From Ophioderma brevispina (lineage: Eukaryota; Echinodermata; Ophiuroidea; Amphilepidida; Ophiodermatidae): DNA of 64,000 bases. This document shows positions 1 to 11,188 of the stretch, piece by piece. Under the pieces are notes generated by a model that saw only the letters and a list, made by a program, of their open reading frames with translations, was not told the DNA's origin and did not search any database. Both the position numbers and the translations under genes were made by a program. The DNA is taken from NCBI GenBank assembly GCA_023653785.1, contig JAMKCH010044282.1, positions 1 through 64,000 on the forward strand, given 5' to 3'. Positions within the stretch are counted from its first letter, which is position 1. The number at the start of each line of letters is the position of its first letter.

Positions 1-860
1 TGATAGTTATGTGGTAACACCGCCGTCTGACAGCCCCTTTAAGAACTGTCAGAAACTAAGTCCATATGGACTGGAGAATTATAAGAAAATAAGAAAGGTC
101 AAAATTTTTAAAAGGATCAAGCTTGAAAACTGAGCCGTCTATACAACTGCATCATGATAGGAGCTCTTTAATTACTGCATTCCTGAAAAAATATGGATGG
201 AGTTCCACCATCTATCCACTTCTGATAGTTTCCCTTTTAGGAAATGTCATGATGACAAATTCCAAAGGAAAATGTTTAGCTTTGTAGAATCATTAATATG
301 AACTTCAAGTCAACTTTAATGGCTCATAACGTGAAAACTGAGCTACCTTTTTACATATGAACTTCATCATGAGATAGAGCTCTTTAAAATACAGCTTTTC
401 CATAAAAAATGGAACAGAGCGCCGCGTCTGACATCCCATCAAGGAACGGTCAGTAGGAACTAAGTCATATGGAGAAATTATATAAAAAGAGAAGGTCCAA
501 ATTTTTAAAGGATCATAGCTTGAAACTGAGCATCTATATACAACTGCATCATGAGAGCTCTTGAATTACTGCTTTCCGAAATAAAATCTGGGCTGACGTT
601 CTGCCATCTGATTAGTTCTCCCTTAAGAAACTGTCAATATGACACAGTCCATAAGAAATATTGTTTAGCATACAGTAGTACATTAAAATGACTTAAAACC
701 TCAACTTTAAAGCTCATAACTTGAAACTAAGCTACCTATGTACATTGACTGCATCATTAGATAAGAGCTTCTTTAAAATACAGCTTTTCCAAAAAAATGG
801 ACAGAGCTCCGCCGTCTGAGAGCCACCATTCAAGAACTGTCAGTAGGAACTAATCCACTA
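1..860. repeat. Tandem repeat, about 195-base unit arranged as about 390-base dimers
   Basis: The phrase 'CCGTCTGACA...GAACTGTCAG...ACTAAGTCC' recurs near 21, 421 and 809. A diverged half-unit ('ACCATCTATCC...GTCATGATGAC') lies near 205 and 602. The blocks between also match, for example the 'GCTCATAACTTGAAACT' and 'GAGCTCTTTAA' phrases. Copies differ by many one-base indels. The array probably continues beyond the left edge of the window. No coding potential is visible. Confidence 0.8.
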
Positions 861-1676
861 TGGAGTAAATTTTCGTTTAATAAAGAGCCTGAAAAGTGAA
901 TCTAAAACTTCCCAAAGGTCTTAACGACCCTTTGCAACACTGCAGTGAAAGTAAGACTAAATCCCTTCGAAGACATGTTAGGCATACAGCAGTTTAAATG
1001 GTTTAAATCATATATTAATGTGTGTAAACCTTCCGAAAGTCGGGAGAAAACGATGTCCGGAAACCATTTAAACAGACTTTATAAATTGGGAATCTTTCAA
1101 ATCTGTTCTTTTATTTGTTTTGGAAAAGATATTGCCCGCTTTTCCTTACTTATCTTTTTCTGTATTTAGTTATTTTGGTACTTTATATCTAAAATTTATT
1201 TTTATTTTAGTGACGGCGACCTTTTCCTATTTTTCCGGGAAACTTCAGTCCGTCTTTGGCTTCATTTTCAGCGTACAGAATACGACAATCCTACTATAGG
1301 CATGTTTGCGCAATTAGTTTTTCCTTTTAGAGAACATTAACTTCCTCAATACACCCACTAAGAAAAAACACAACCCCAAATGGCGTGACTTTTTCAATTT
1401 ACGACACATCCAGTAATCTGTTTACGCTGTATAGCATCAATGGTTAAATAAATATATTCTGAAATTTCCCGTTGCCGTTTGATGTCGGAAATGATGATAA
1501 ATTCTTACTTTTGTTTGCATGATATTCATTTAAAATACAAAATCATCACACATGACTGCAATTTTCAAGGACTTTCAAGGACTATTTGTGAATTTCCAGG
1601 GTTTTCAAGTCTGGAAAAAGGATTTTGAATTCCAAGGACTTTCACGGACCTTCAAGGACCGTACGATCGCCTGTTA
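861..1676. other. Gene-less stretch with a short TTTCAAGGAC-type repeat
   Basis: No supported gene. At 1552-1665 the motif 'TTTCAAGGAC' and variants occur about five times, spaced 12-45 bases apart. Such runs are common at the ends of old DNA transposons, but I cannot identify a partner end. The rest is AT-rich sequence without recognisable structure. Confidence 0.5.
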
Positions 1677-1868
1677 TATACTTTTGTCCATCTCAAGTTT
1701 GAAGGTGACGTCATTATGCGTATTTGCCTTCCCACTAGCGACTCGATTGTGCAGCCTTTATTTGGGTGCGTATCACGCTGAATTCCAAGCATAGCGCGCC
1801 CGAGTCATGGGTGCACCAACATAAAAGTCGCAGTGCCGTCACCTTTCAACTTGAGATCACAAACTATA
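1677..1868. mobile_element. MITE with CRE-bearing terminal inverted repeats, copy 1
   Basis: About 190-base element with inverted ends 'CAAGTTTGAAGGTGACGTCA' and 'ACCTTTCAACTTGAGATCAC', an outer TATA(C/G)TTTGT end and a conserved core 'AAGCATAGCGCGC'. Same family as 2537-2728, 37655-37866 and 40397-40590. The left end has a perfect TGACGTCA at 1706-1713; the right end is mutated (TGCCGTCA). The TATA at the ends suggests a TA target duplication, as in Tc1/mariner relatives. Confidence 0.8.
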
Positions 1869-2536
1869 GGTAATCTCAAGGACCTAATGTTGTACAGATT
1901 TTCTGTATTCCATACGAAAATGATGCAAAATATGGATGGACGTTTTCACACAAAAAATACAGAAAATGGTCGCATCATTGAACTACATTGTACCTCATTC
2001 AAATATTGTAAGATTGTTTATAGTTATGTGGTAACACCGCAAAAAAAAAAAAAAAAAAAAGGGAAAATTTTTGTACCTCCCGGCTTAAGTCCCAGCTATC
2101 ATCAATGATTGTCCCAGCAGGGCGGGGACAAGCTAACGTACATTCCCGGCTAACATCCTGGCTTGCGGGGCAATACTTTTTTGTACATGCCCGGCTATGT
2201 CCCGGCATATACCCCGCTATGTCCCGGGACCCCCAGGGCCAGGATTGAACTTGACAAGTGCATAAATGAGTCTTTGAAACAGTTGTGACCACAATCAAAA
2301 AGCATTATAAAACTTGCTTGGCATGAACCATGTTCATACATACCCCAACACTTGGTTGTCAATTGTCTAAAAATTATTTTGTGATTGTTTCGCTCAAATT
2401 GAAAATGGTAACTCTCAATGTTATACTGCTCTAGCCATGTTTAAAACATTTCTTGTGGTGCTGCAATAAGCACTTGCACTCTATTTCATCATCAGGAGTA
2501 TGTATGAAGTAGTTATGAGCATGCTAGTGATCATTA
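1869..2536. other. Gene-less stretch with poly-A run and GC-rich CCCGGC-type repeat
   Basis: A run of about 20 A at 2041-2060 is followed by a GC-rich patch to about 2240 in which 'CCCGGCTA' variants recur (near 2079, 2145, 2190, 2205). The 21 bases ending in GGTAACACCGC at 2020-2040 repeat those at window positions 3-23. No gene is supported. Overlapping open frames here are short and cross the poly-A. Confidence 0.5.
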
Positions 2537-2728
2537 TATACTTTGTCTCATCTAAAGTTGAAGGTGACGTCATTATGCGTATTTGCATTCCCACTAGCGA
2601 CTCGATCGTGCCGCCTTTATTTGTGTGCGTATCATGCTCTGATTCCAAGCATAGCGCGCGCGATTCATGGGTGCACAACATAAAAGTCGCAGTGACGTCA
2701 CCTTCAACTTAAGATGACACAAACTATA
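2537..2728. mobile_element. MITE with CRE-bearing terminal inverted repeats, copy 2 (best preserved)
   Basis: Inverted ends 'TCATCTAAAGTTGAAGG' and 'CCTTCAACTTAAGATGA', each followed inward by a perfect cAMP-response-element palindrome TGACGTCA (2565-2572 and 2693-2700). The core has 'CCTTTATTTGTGTGCGT' and 'TAGCGCGCGCGA'. It is too short to code and therefore non-autonomous. This is the cleanest of four copies in the window. Confidence 0.85.
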
Positions 2729-3790
2729 GGTAATCTCATATATGCTAATTTCAGTGTCCACAATATGGTGCGCCACCAACGATTGCCTCGGAGAGGCGAT
2801 GTTTTCCTAATGTATCATAGGAAAATGTCGACATTCAGAGCCCGCGTAGTATAAATATTACACTGATCATTTAGTTTGTCAATACAATGGTCGGTTGCGT
2901 GTGAATGCACACTAAAACGGCTATTTACAATAAATAAACCCTTTGCTTTCTTTCGATTGCACAAGCTCTTTTATTTTCAACATAATAATCATACTACTTA
3001 AATGTTAATCCAATGGAATTTGGACGGCGATGTTGACCCTTGCAGTCAAAAATTGGACTAGCAAGGGTATCCGCTGGCGGCGCACAGTATTGCAAAATGC
3101 GAGAATTAGCCTTCTATGATCACCATCAGAATAGCAGAAACCATCATGCTTATCCTCTATCATTCTTATTTGAAAAGGCTGCATATGTTATTATCAGTGC
3201 TAATTTCAAAGAACATGAATAGGTAAAATTTGTTATAATGCTGAACCTTCGTAATAAAATGACCTTATATTTTTTCTGTTATATCCAGGAGATACGAGGA
3301 ATTCCAGCCAAGAAACCAACTCCAGATTACTTCTTGTGAAAGTGTGTTCTTCTCCTGATGGCACTCTTATCTAAACCAATTGTGACAAAATGCCAAATTT
3401 GTTTTCTAGAAATACTTGACCAAAATCTTATATATATGTGCTTTAAGACGTGAAGAACAATACTTCCAGAGTACAAAAGAGCGCAAGTGTTTTTAATTCA
3501 AAATACTTTGTACGTGGCTGGCTCCTCCATATACTGCTAGTGAATAATATTAACATATTTGACCCGCTGGGACTGTGCTACTTTGTATTGTAAAGTGTGG
3601 TCTGATACTTTGAGGAGTAACGTTTGGAGGAGAAACATGCCATGTTTGTGTTATGTGATGGAGCTGTTCATCCCACGTGACACAATTTCAAATATTTCAT
3701 GCTAATGGGAGTTGGAACATGAAATTAATATTTTTTATATGTCAATTGAATTGTTGTTTGTACTTGTTACAGACTTGCCATTATGAAACA
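2729..3790. other. Gene-less stretch
   Basis: AT-rich sequence with only short open frames (up to about 60 codons). I see no repeat partner, splice-bounded exon or RNA gene that I could defend. Confidence 0.4.
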
Positions 3791-4032
3791 GTGCAAAAAG
3801 TTAGACTAGGTTTAAAGTTAGACCTGGTCTAAGTCAAAATTGGTTTTGCCTGAAAGTGAAAGTTATTCATATTTTCTTCATGAAGTAACTAGCAAATTTC
3901 AAAGATTCAAATGCAAATTTCAAAATAAATACAAAGTACCTCATGTCAATGCAAAGGAAAATGTCTTTTCTGGAGGGACTAAATTACACTTAGACCAGGT
4001 CTAACTTTAGATACAGTCTAACTCTTTTGTGC
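3791..4032. mobile_element. MITE with AGACCTGGTCTAA inverted ends
   Basis: Left end 'GTGCAAAAAGTTAGACTAGG...AGACCTGGTCTAAG'. Right end 'CTTAGACCAGGTCTAACTTT...GTCTAACTCTTTTGTGCAT' is its reverse complement. The interior ('CTTCATGAAGTAACTAGC', 'CTCATGTCAATGCAAAGG') recurs in reverse at 57985-58405, which defines a family. No coding capacity. Confidence 0.8.
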
Positions 4033-4040
4033 ATATGAAC

Positions 4041-4493
4041 TAAGGCTTTTCACACTGAGCTGGTGATCGGTCGACTCTTGCGATCAGTCACCATTTTAAA
4101 GACAACTGCAGCCTATTTCTGAATACTAGATGCGCACATATGCAATAACACCTTAGTTAATTCGTAAAAGTTTTCCAAACAAAAATTTAACGAGTTTTTG
4201 TGAAATGCCTCTCGCATTTTTGACAGTACTTGTCAGTGACGGTACATCTTTTGAGTGATATGCCTTGTCACATTACATTGTTTCCGCGCAGAAATTGTAT
4301 GCTTTCGGTCATAAAATATAGGAAGTCGAACAAGGAAATTCAAAATGGTGAATAGTCTCCTACGCAAGTGCATATACAGCGATGTGTGTGTCAGACTTGG
4401 TAAAGTATTGTAATGGATTTGGTAGCTGATTTGAAGTCGAGAGTAATCGATCACAAAAGTCGACCGATCACCCACTCATTGTGAAAAGCCTTA
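4041..4493. mobile_element. MITE with long TAAGGCTTTTCACA terminal inverted repeats
   Basis: Left end 'TAAGGCTTTTCACACTGAG...GGTGATCGGTCGACT'. Right end 'AGTCGACCGATCACCCACTC...TGTGAAAAGCCTTA' mirrors it for about 40 bases. A TA target duplication is plausible. A single matching end (TGTGAAAAGCCTTA) also occurs at 55858-55873. The minus-strand open frame inside (4233-4475) is not recognisable. Confidence 0.8.
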
Positions 4494-4970
4494 TTATCGT
4501 ACAATATTCTGTGAGTGTGGAAATAGTTAAAGAATTCGGCCCATTTCTAGATACTTTGTTATCTGATTTATACTGTTATTTCTATCTTGCCTTGCCTACA
4601 AGTGGCATTTTTAAGGTGACAATTTTATATGTAATATGTAATGACTAAATTGCCTCATGAAATAATTAGCAGTGAATATATGCTACTTCTCTGACAACTA
4701 AGTTATATAACTATGCTGAACTATAAGATATGTGGCATTAATAACTTGTTGCTTTAGAAATCTCCAAGTATGAGTTACTTTTACTATGAGGATGCTATTC
4801 TGTGCAGAAAAAATAGGGTCTAATATTGGTTGATGTATATAATGGGCTATACTAGATTCCACTACTGTCTGGACTAGCTCATTTATGAGAAGGTATTGAT
4901 AGAGCAACAGGTGGGTTATACAAAAGCTCAAGACCATTTTTGTTGTAAAGTTTGCTACAAATCAGTGATT

Positions 4971-5255
4971 AGGTCAAGAAAAAAAAAAGTTTGTCTCAGA
5001 AGTTCGCACACATTTTGTTGAAATCGGCCTTTTAGCGCATTACTTTTTTAAGGTTTTTGCTCACTTGAAAGATTTTTTTTTTTAATTTTCAGAAAAAAAT
5101 GAAAATTCAGCCGAAAAAATGAAAAAAGTGAGTCAAAAATGCAATAGTTTTTTTTTAAATCCCGCATTTCGCATTAGCATTTTTTCTTAAAAAAAACCCG
5201 CATTTCACATTTGCATTTTTCACATTTCTTCTAAGACAAACTTTTTTTTTGCCTT
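4971..5255. mobile_element. Short inverted-repeat element with poly-A/T-rich ends
   Basis: The left 'AAAAAAAGTTTGTCTCAGAAG' block and the right 'CTTCTAAGACAAACTTTTTTT' block are reverse complements. The interior contains internal duplications of 'CCCGCATTTCGCATT' type. It abuts the next MITE. It is probably a non-autonomous DNA element, although the A/T-rich ends make the boundary soft. Confidence 0.6.
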
Positions 5256-5977
5256 ATACTTCGTCCGGCTTGAACTAAGGAGTGACGACATAGCTTTCAC
5301 ACAGTCTTAAAGAGACAATGGCACATTTGAAAAATAGTGCGCCCTCAAGATTTTTCAAAATCAATATTTTTGCATGGTTGTAAAGCTTTTATATACATTA
5401 GTCCTCACCTGAAATGACTAAGACCAAATCAGTGTCCTTATGGGACGACACAACGATTTTATAATTAATATCGCCGGCGACATTAATTAAGCAGACAAAG
5501 GAAATGGCGTTTAACACAAGAAAACGCACGCCATACGCACGCTGTTTCCTAGGGCATGCACCCTGTTTGACGGGTCTGTGACCTTTGTGGTTTTATTATC
5601 AATGAGTAGGAGTCTATGATAGTCATGTAATATACACATTTGTTGATTAAAGTTATGGAAAACTTAAAAGTTAGCCTACAAATTAGCTGGATGTCTTTAA
5701 CCTCTTATTAACGTCCCTATCTGTTTTTGAGTATGTTATTTATATGTGTAAAATGTATCTCTATTCTTCCAATGGCCTAGACTATCATTTGAGAGCAAAT
5801 TGAAGAAATTTCATATTTTGTGAAAATGTGCCAGTGCCAGTGCCGCTTTAAATGTGTGAATCGCAGTAAGTCACAGCTGCTAATTGAGAGCGTACAAAGT
5901 CGGCGTGCGTGATACGCATGCACAATAGCTGCACAAAAGTTGTAACATCACTCCTTAGTTCAGACCGGACGAAGTAT
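5256..5977. mobile_element. MITE with ATACTTCGTCCGG ends, carrying a nested TTAA element
   Basis: Left end 'ATACTTCGTCCGGCTTGAAC...AAGGAGTGA'. Right end 'TCACTCCTTAGTTCAGACC...GGACGAAGTAT' is the reverse complement over about 30 bases. The inner TTAA-flanked element (5307-5851) interrupts it, so the outer element was only about 175 bases long before the insertion. Confidence 0.8.
5307..5851. mobile_element. TTAA-flanked MITE (family with ends AGAGACACTGGCACATTT)
   Basis: Flanked by TTAA on both sides. Ends 'TTAAAGAGACAATGGCACA' and 'TGCCAGTGCCGCTTTAA' are inverted. About 540 bases, non-coding. An inverted relative is at 17562-18381. This copy preserves the uninterrupted site ('GCCGGCGACATTAATTAAGC', 5473-5492) into which a third element inserted in the 17-kb copy. 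Confidence 0.8.
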
Positions 5978-6976
5978 GCAATAATTGTAACCCTTTGTTA
6001 CCTATTTGAAATAAGAGTAGAGATCCAATGACCCTTTCCTCAAAAGTCTAAACATGATTGAATCCAGTACAAAAGTGTGGGGTTGGTAGGTCAGATTTTT
6101 TAAATATTCATCTTTTATAAATTATTAATAAAGACAGGTATGTGTGGGTATGGTTGTTACATTAATTACAGCTTGTAAGACGTAAAAAGTATTTGGTCAG
6201 CGTATTAACAGATTAGAGATGATTACGATTGAGTGAGGGTTTTTTGTGTGATTTAGGCCATATTCCTAAAGTTTTCAGAGTGAACAACCTTTTTTTTTTT
6301 CAAAAAAAAATAGGTGAGCAACCAACATTTTTTTGTCTTTTTTACATAGAAGTCCCGACAGCTGACAGACTGGGGAAGACAATGGCCGCTTAATTAACAA
6401 GTGAAGCCTGCTTGTGAACTCCGGTGGATGTAAAATTTAAAAATAATACTTCAAAATATTTGGTGACTTTCAGAATGTTTTGATTGCTAGTATGAAATCA
6501 CTATGAGGCAATGATGTATCAACACTTATGGCACAGTTCAGTAGCTTCTATTCACCAGTGTATTTAGAAAATACACCCCTGTTTTTTGTGTATGATATAT
6601 TATACCCAGAACACAAAAGGTCAGTTCATGTCAATGCATGTACTAGTACAACCCACTGAACTGTGTCCTTGGTGGATGAGCATATTGTAACTCATAGTGA
6701 ATTATTCACCAAAATCTCATACTATGTGTTTTTTTTTAGTTAATCCTGAAACGGTCACAGAAAAATCGCCTTCTGGTGATTTAGGAATACATGTCGGTCT
6801 TTGTCAATATTACAAGAGAATGCAGTGGCCATGTGGGTGAGAAGCTCAGGACATCTGGCAGACCCAGTCATTGCTCCAACTATAACTTGTTGTGACGGCA
6901 AGTGCACCCAACTTCCAAAACCACGTTAGAAAATGTGAGCTTTTTTGCACAGGACTTGACTGTGACATACATTTAT
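5978..6976. other. Gene-less stretch
   Basis: AT-rich. A short T-run/A-run hairpin lies at about 6291-6311. No open frame, RNA gene or element end that I can support. Confidence 0.4.
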
Positions 6977-7412
6977 AAACTCCTCAACAAAAGTTTGGAA
7001 CTTTTTTGTTGAGTTATATCTCATTTTATTTGAAGGTTGTTTTCATAGTGTTGGATATCAGTGAAAAGGTCATTCTTTTCTCTTTACAATGACACCTCAT
7101 TTGTAACAATCACTTATTCTATGGCTGAGTACCCCTCCTTTGATTACAGGCAGGTCTCAAACAAAATGTGCCAAACTAATGCAACTGATGGAACTGATTG
7201 TTCTATTGGAGACAATAATGGCAAATTTGGCACATTTTGTTGGAGAGCTCCTTGTCTTGAAAGGAGATTACTCAACCATGGATTGTTAAAAATGAGGTTT
7301 CCCTGTAAACTTAGGCGAATGAACGACCGTTTCACTGATACTAAATACTATGAAAACAACCTTCAAATAAAGTGAGATATATATACTCAACAAAAGTTTC
7401 TTTTTTGAGTTG
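6977..7412. mobile_element. MITE with ACTCAACAAAAGTT ends, copy A
   Basis: The left end 'AACTCCTCAACAAAAGTT' is followed by 'AACTTTTTTGTTGAGTT', so the terminus is itself a hairpin. The right end is 'ACTCAACAAAAGTTTC...TTTTTTGAGTT'. A second copy at 16855-17086 shares most of the left half, including 'GACACCTCATTT' and 'GCAGGTCTCAAACAAAATG'. The 104-codon open frame inside (7061-7375) lies wholly within the repeat and is not recognisable as a protein. Confidence 0.8.
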
Positions 7413-7964
7413 TGTATGAAATTTTTTTCACAAGTGGTCAGTATTCCAAATAATTTCTTCAATAATGTATGCCACAACCCTGTGGGATAAAAGATTTATG
7501 TATATCAAAAGTCAAATTTTGTACTGTGCTAAAAATATTGGCAATTTGCCTCCTACATATTTGTCATAATCTTACTATCAAGTTGTAATCTGACTCAAGT
7601 TGTACAAAGAAATGTAGCCAAAGTTGACAATGATGGCAGTTGCTTCATGTCTGGCAACATACTAGCTATCAGTGTCTTTTTTTATTCAATCAACAAATGC
7701 TTTTTGATAAAGTGTGCATTGTGTATTAAGTGTAATAGTGTTTCAAATGTTTTGAGTAAACGTGAGTACATGGAGAGTAATTTTGACAGTGAATTCAGTG
7801 AGAAGTGGCTTCAAAACTCAGTTCACCGATGGTTCATTTTAGTTGATCAGAGGGTGTATTGAATCAATCCCACCATGCATTGCAATGTGCCTGTACTGTA
7901 CTAAACACATGCCAGTACTTAGGGATATAAAGTGTTCAAGAAGTTTCATGATCATGCAAAATAT
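7413..7964. other. Gene-less stretch
   Basis: Short overlapping open frames only, AT-rich. No repeat or RNA signal that I can defend. Confidence 0.35.
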
Positions 7965-8105
7965 CCTTAAGGGGGGTATGGGGTCTGAAGCAGTGAACTT
8001 TGAAGTGATTTTTCTTAATTTTCCTAAATAGTGGTATATACATGTTACACATCATATTGTAGCCCATGTCACAAAGTTTTAAAATTCATGTCAATTTTTG
8101 CTCTG

Positions 8106-8119
8106 GTTGCCATGGTAAC
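8106..8119. promoter_or_regulatory. RFX X-box-like palindrome, one mismatch
   Basis: GTTGCCATGGTAAC matches the RFX/EF-C palindrome GTTGCCATGGCAAC at 13 of 14 positions. RFX factors bind this inverted repeat in animals. It lies in a probable repeat with no adjacent gene, so function here is unproven. Confidence 0.45.
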
Positions 8120-8253
8120 CACGTAAGGCCTCTGATTGGCTAAACACTAGAACGAACGTAACTAAATAACTAAACAAGCTACTGGTACGAAACTTAGGTG
8201 GCATGTGCAGGGGGTTAATATGCAGTGAACCATGAAGCCGGATTTTTGATACC

Positions 8254-8267
8254 GTTGCCATGGCAAC
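8254..8267. promoter_or_regulatory. RFX X-box palindrome, perfect
   Basis: GTTGCCATGGCAAC, a 14-of-14 match to the RFX palindrome, 148 bases from the near-perfect site at 8106. A further 13-of-14 match (GTTGCCATGGAAAC) is at 47249-47262. No nearby gene is seen. Confidence 0.5.
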
Positions 8268-8697
8268 CGGCAATCGACCAATCACATAATTTCATGGCGT
8301 AATTTGAATTTGGAACACAATTTTGAAAATCGGCCTTCAAGGTTCACTAGCCCTATATGTGCTCAATATGTGTGCCAAATTTCATGTGCATAGCATGTAG
8401 CGTTCTCTAGTTATGTTCGTTTGCGTTTTGGTTGTTTGCGTATTTTAACAAAACGAGTTATAGACCTTGAAACATTTAGACAAAATTGAGGGCGCTGTTG
8501 ATGTGAAATATGGATTTTTTTTTTTAATTTCATTTTATACTGAATTATAATTATTAATGAAAGAATCATCAAAAATCGGTGCATCCATTGTCCTGTAATT
8601 TTTCAAATAATTTTCTTAAATATCGCAGGGTGAGAAAACATAAAATACATAAAAAATACTTCCCCAGTACATTTAATGGCCTTGTAAATTATGACAA

Positions 8698-9800
8698 TAA
8701 ACAGGGTGAGTCAAAAAGATTTACACTCGTTTTTGTTGGAATTTCTTTGCAGCAGTGAAAAATCTACCAAGATACGATTCTCAATATTAAAACTAGATCA
8801 TTTCACCTACTAGAGAAATTTGATTTGATTTTTTTTGACTTTGCATTGCGAATTATGCTAGACTTAAAGTAGGTTACCCATTTTCACTCTGTCCACGGAA
8901 TCATGTTGTGGAAAAATTTGGCCCAAGGGATTTGGATTGAGTCTACACAAGTACATTATGACATGCTTTGATGCTTTGATTTGATACTTGGTGTAACCTT
9001 CATGCTTCATCAAGCAATGTTCAAACTATTTCATTATTCTGAATCAATAACAAATCATGGAATCTTACACCCAAATTTTGAAGCAACTTCAATAAATGTT
9101 CGAAAAATGTTCCCAATCATTCACCGAAATGAATTGCAGATATTTAGGCAATCTGTGCAATACAGCCGGTTGACACACACTTTCCGCCGACTGCTTCATA
9201 ACCTGATGGGGGAGGGGGGTTACTTTGTGGAATCAATAATTTGGACATACAGACATGGAAGGTCAATATGACTTTCCCTTTGCATCTCAATCTTTTCCTC
9301 TCCTACCCCTTCCCTGTCTTTTCTCTACTACTTCCTTTTCTGCTTGTCCTTTTCTCACTTTCCTTTTTTAAAACCGCTAGCTTACGCTTTTTTGTCTGGT
9401 CAGCCCATACGGGAGGGGAACCAGTGCCTCCCCTCCCCTCCTGTCCTGTATAACGCTACTGTCATTAACTTTGTTTAAGAAATAATATAATAACATTCTT
9501 ACGGATTATAAATTGTTACTTTAGAAAAATACAAAAGTTTATTAAGCCTTTAGATGACAGTAACTCAATGGCTTTTGCTGCTGTGACGTGACGAATTGTA
9601 ACCGGGGTCCTATGTTTTTTTGGCTGCTTTCCGTCAATTTACCATATCTCCAATAGCGAAAAGGTAAACTTTAGATTTCTTTACCAATGAGGTATATATT
9701 CTGAGCTATTGTTTTCATGTTTAAAAACCAATTTCTAAACTTGTTAAATATTTTATATTTTTTCTGAAATGCGAGTGTAAATCTTTTTGACCCCCTTTAT
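8698..9800. mobile_element. Decayed mariner-like DNA transposon
   Basis: Ends 'GGGTGAGTCAAAAAGATTT...ACACTCG' and 'CGAGTGTAAATCTTTTTGACC' are inverted over about 25 bases, with flanking TA. Length about 1.1 kb, a typical size for a mariner element. A transposase-like remnant lies in the middle. A pyrimidine-rich segment (9275-9450) with an 'AGGGGAACCAGTGCCTCCC' patch is probably a later insertion or slippage product. Confidence 0.7.
8981..9271 (+). pseudogene. Possible C-terminal remnant of a mariner-type transposase
   Basis: A 96-codon open frame inside the 8698-9800 element. Its last part, around residues 60-85 (RLTHTFRRLLHNLMGEGGYF), resembles the end of Tc1/mariner/IS630 transposases, where a run of Arg-rich helix is followed by a G-G-x-F-E-like ending. 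No DDE/DDD catalytic residues are recognisable, and the upstream part of the element has no matching open frame. The assignment rests on position between terminal repeats plus this short resemblance. It could be chance. Confidence 0.35.
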
Positions 9801-10620
9801 AGTATTGTTTACTTCAACTTAGCCAAAATAATGTGTTAAATTGCGTCTAAATAATATCTTTTAGAATATCTTAAATATAACCCATTTAAATTTTTCAACA
9901 TGATAAGTATAGGAGACTATGCTTTTTTGGCAAATGTTTCGCGTACACTGCGTCACTTTGATCAGCCATATCCTCGGGAACCGAATGTCCAATTACGATC
10001 GAATAAACGCATTTTGTTAATACAACTACAACAATTAAGCCATTGCCATTTCTCATTTTCGTAAATGGAACAATTAGTTACCAACTGGGGCAGACCCCCC
10101 TTTGTTATTTGCACTTTTGGGCTTAAATATGAGTGTAAAAGTCAGGGTTTTTATATGTGTTAAGAATAGATTTTTGTGTGTCACATGACACGTTATTGAG
10201 TGAAATTTCCCAAACCGGTGCATTGTGGGGTGGACACATACACCCTCTGATCCTCATTATAGAACAAAATAAACTGCTTTTCCAATGATTCGGGAGGTGA
10301 CTGGCAGTCCTGGGGCTTGAGTTTGGAACCTGCTATAACTTTGAGAACCTGCTTATAACCTATTTGTGTGCTTTATTACCAAATACGCCACATCCTGGCA
10401 CGAAGTGATAGAGAATGGTGGAAATTTAGCCACACAAACTGCAGGGCAGTGTGGTATACAAATCTAACACTTACTTGGCACGGTCTCCAAATACACACCC
10501 CTGCAGGGTCCATAAAGTACACCATTAAGTAAGTGGCAAAACATAATTTTTCAATTTGGAACAAATGCATACAAATTAACATGGACTGTTGCGACAAATA
10601 TATACTTGGAATGAAAAGTG
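9801..10620. other. Gene-less stretch
   Basis: AT-rich. The minus-strand frame at 10376-10597 has no recognisable features. No repeat partner found by eye. Confidence 0.35.
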
Positions 10621-11188
10621 TTAAAGGGATTAAGCAATGATATTGCCTAGAGAATCGAAAAATGTGGAACTAGCATTTGGTTTAAACTTATCATGAGGGA
10701 TAAGTGTGTACAATTCCTATAACTAACTGCTTTGCTGTAGAAACAAACCACCAAATAGTGAAAAAAATGAAGTATTTGAGGAAATTTGTCATACCGTCTC
10801 CCGCAAATAGACATACAGCAATGACGTCTCAAAATCTACAATAAACAGCCGATCGTGGTTTACAAGGAGACAGAAATAAACAAAAGATCCAAAATGTTTG
10901 ATTGCGTGACGGTCAAAACTGTATTGACATGGTTGAATAATACCACGCTTAAAAATTGGGATATTCACGAGAAGGATTTTTTTTTTTTTTGGGGGGGGTC
11001 TCAAGTCAGAATTTTGATACGCACGTATAGAAATTAAAGAATCCGATAAAAAGTACTGCCTTGTCTTTAATACACAGATTTCAAGCCAACCACTTGCAGG
11101 TTATGTTTGCATATCCATGCTAGTAACAAAAATACAAAAATATGATTTTTTTGATGTTTCGGTTTAGCAAATCGCTGCTAATCCCTTA
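10621..11188. mobile_element. Diverged member of the 13267/56144 TTAA MITE family
   Basis: Ends 'TTAAAGGGATTAAGCAATG' and 'AATCGCTGCTAATCCCTTA' are inverted. Interior phrases 'GGATAAGTGTGTA' and 'CATGCTAGTAACAAAAATAC' parallel 'GGATAAGTCTGTAGAATCC' and 'ACTTGTTACATACATGC' in the better copies. It contains a T14-G8 homopolymer junction at about 10978-10999, a likely place for sequencing error. Confidence 0.55.

Larger units (their letters stand above)
7965..8350. repeat. Imperfect inverted repeat carrying two X-box palindromes
   Basis: The left phrase 'CAGTGAACTTTGAAGTGATTT' (about 7993) and the right phrase 'GGCCTTCAAGGTTCACTA' (about 8331) are imperfect reverse complements. The related 'CAGTGAACCATGAAGCCGG' lies at 8223. 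The block resembles an old non-autonomous element. Its notable content is the pair of RFX-type palindromes listed separately. Confidence 0.45.

Noticed and set aside
7061..7375. 104-codon plus-strand frame
   Set aside because: Confined to a MITE whose second copy does not preserve the frame to its end.
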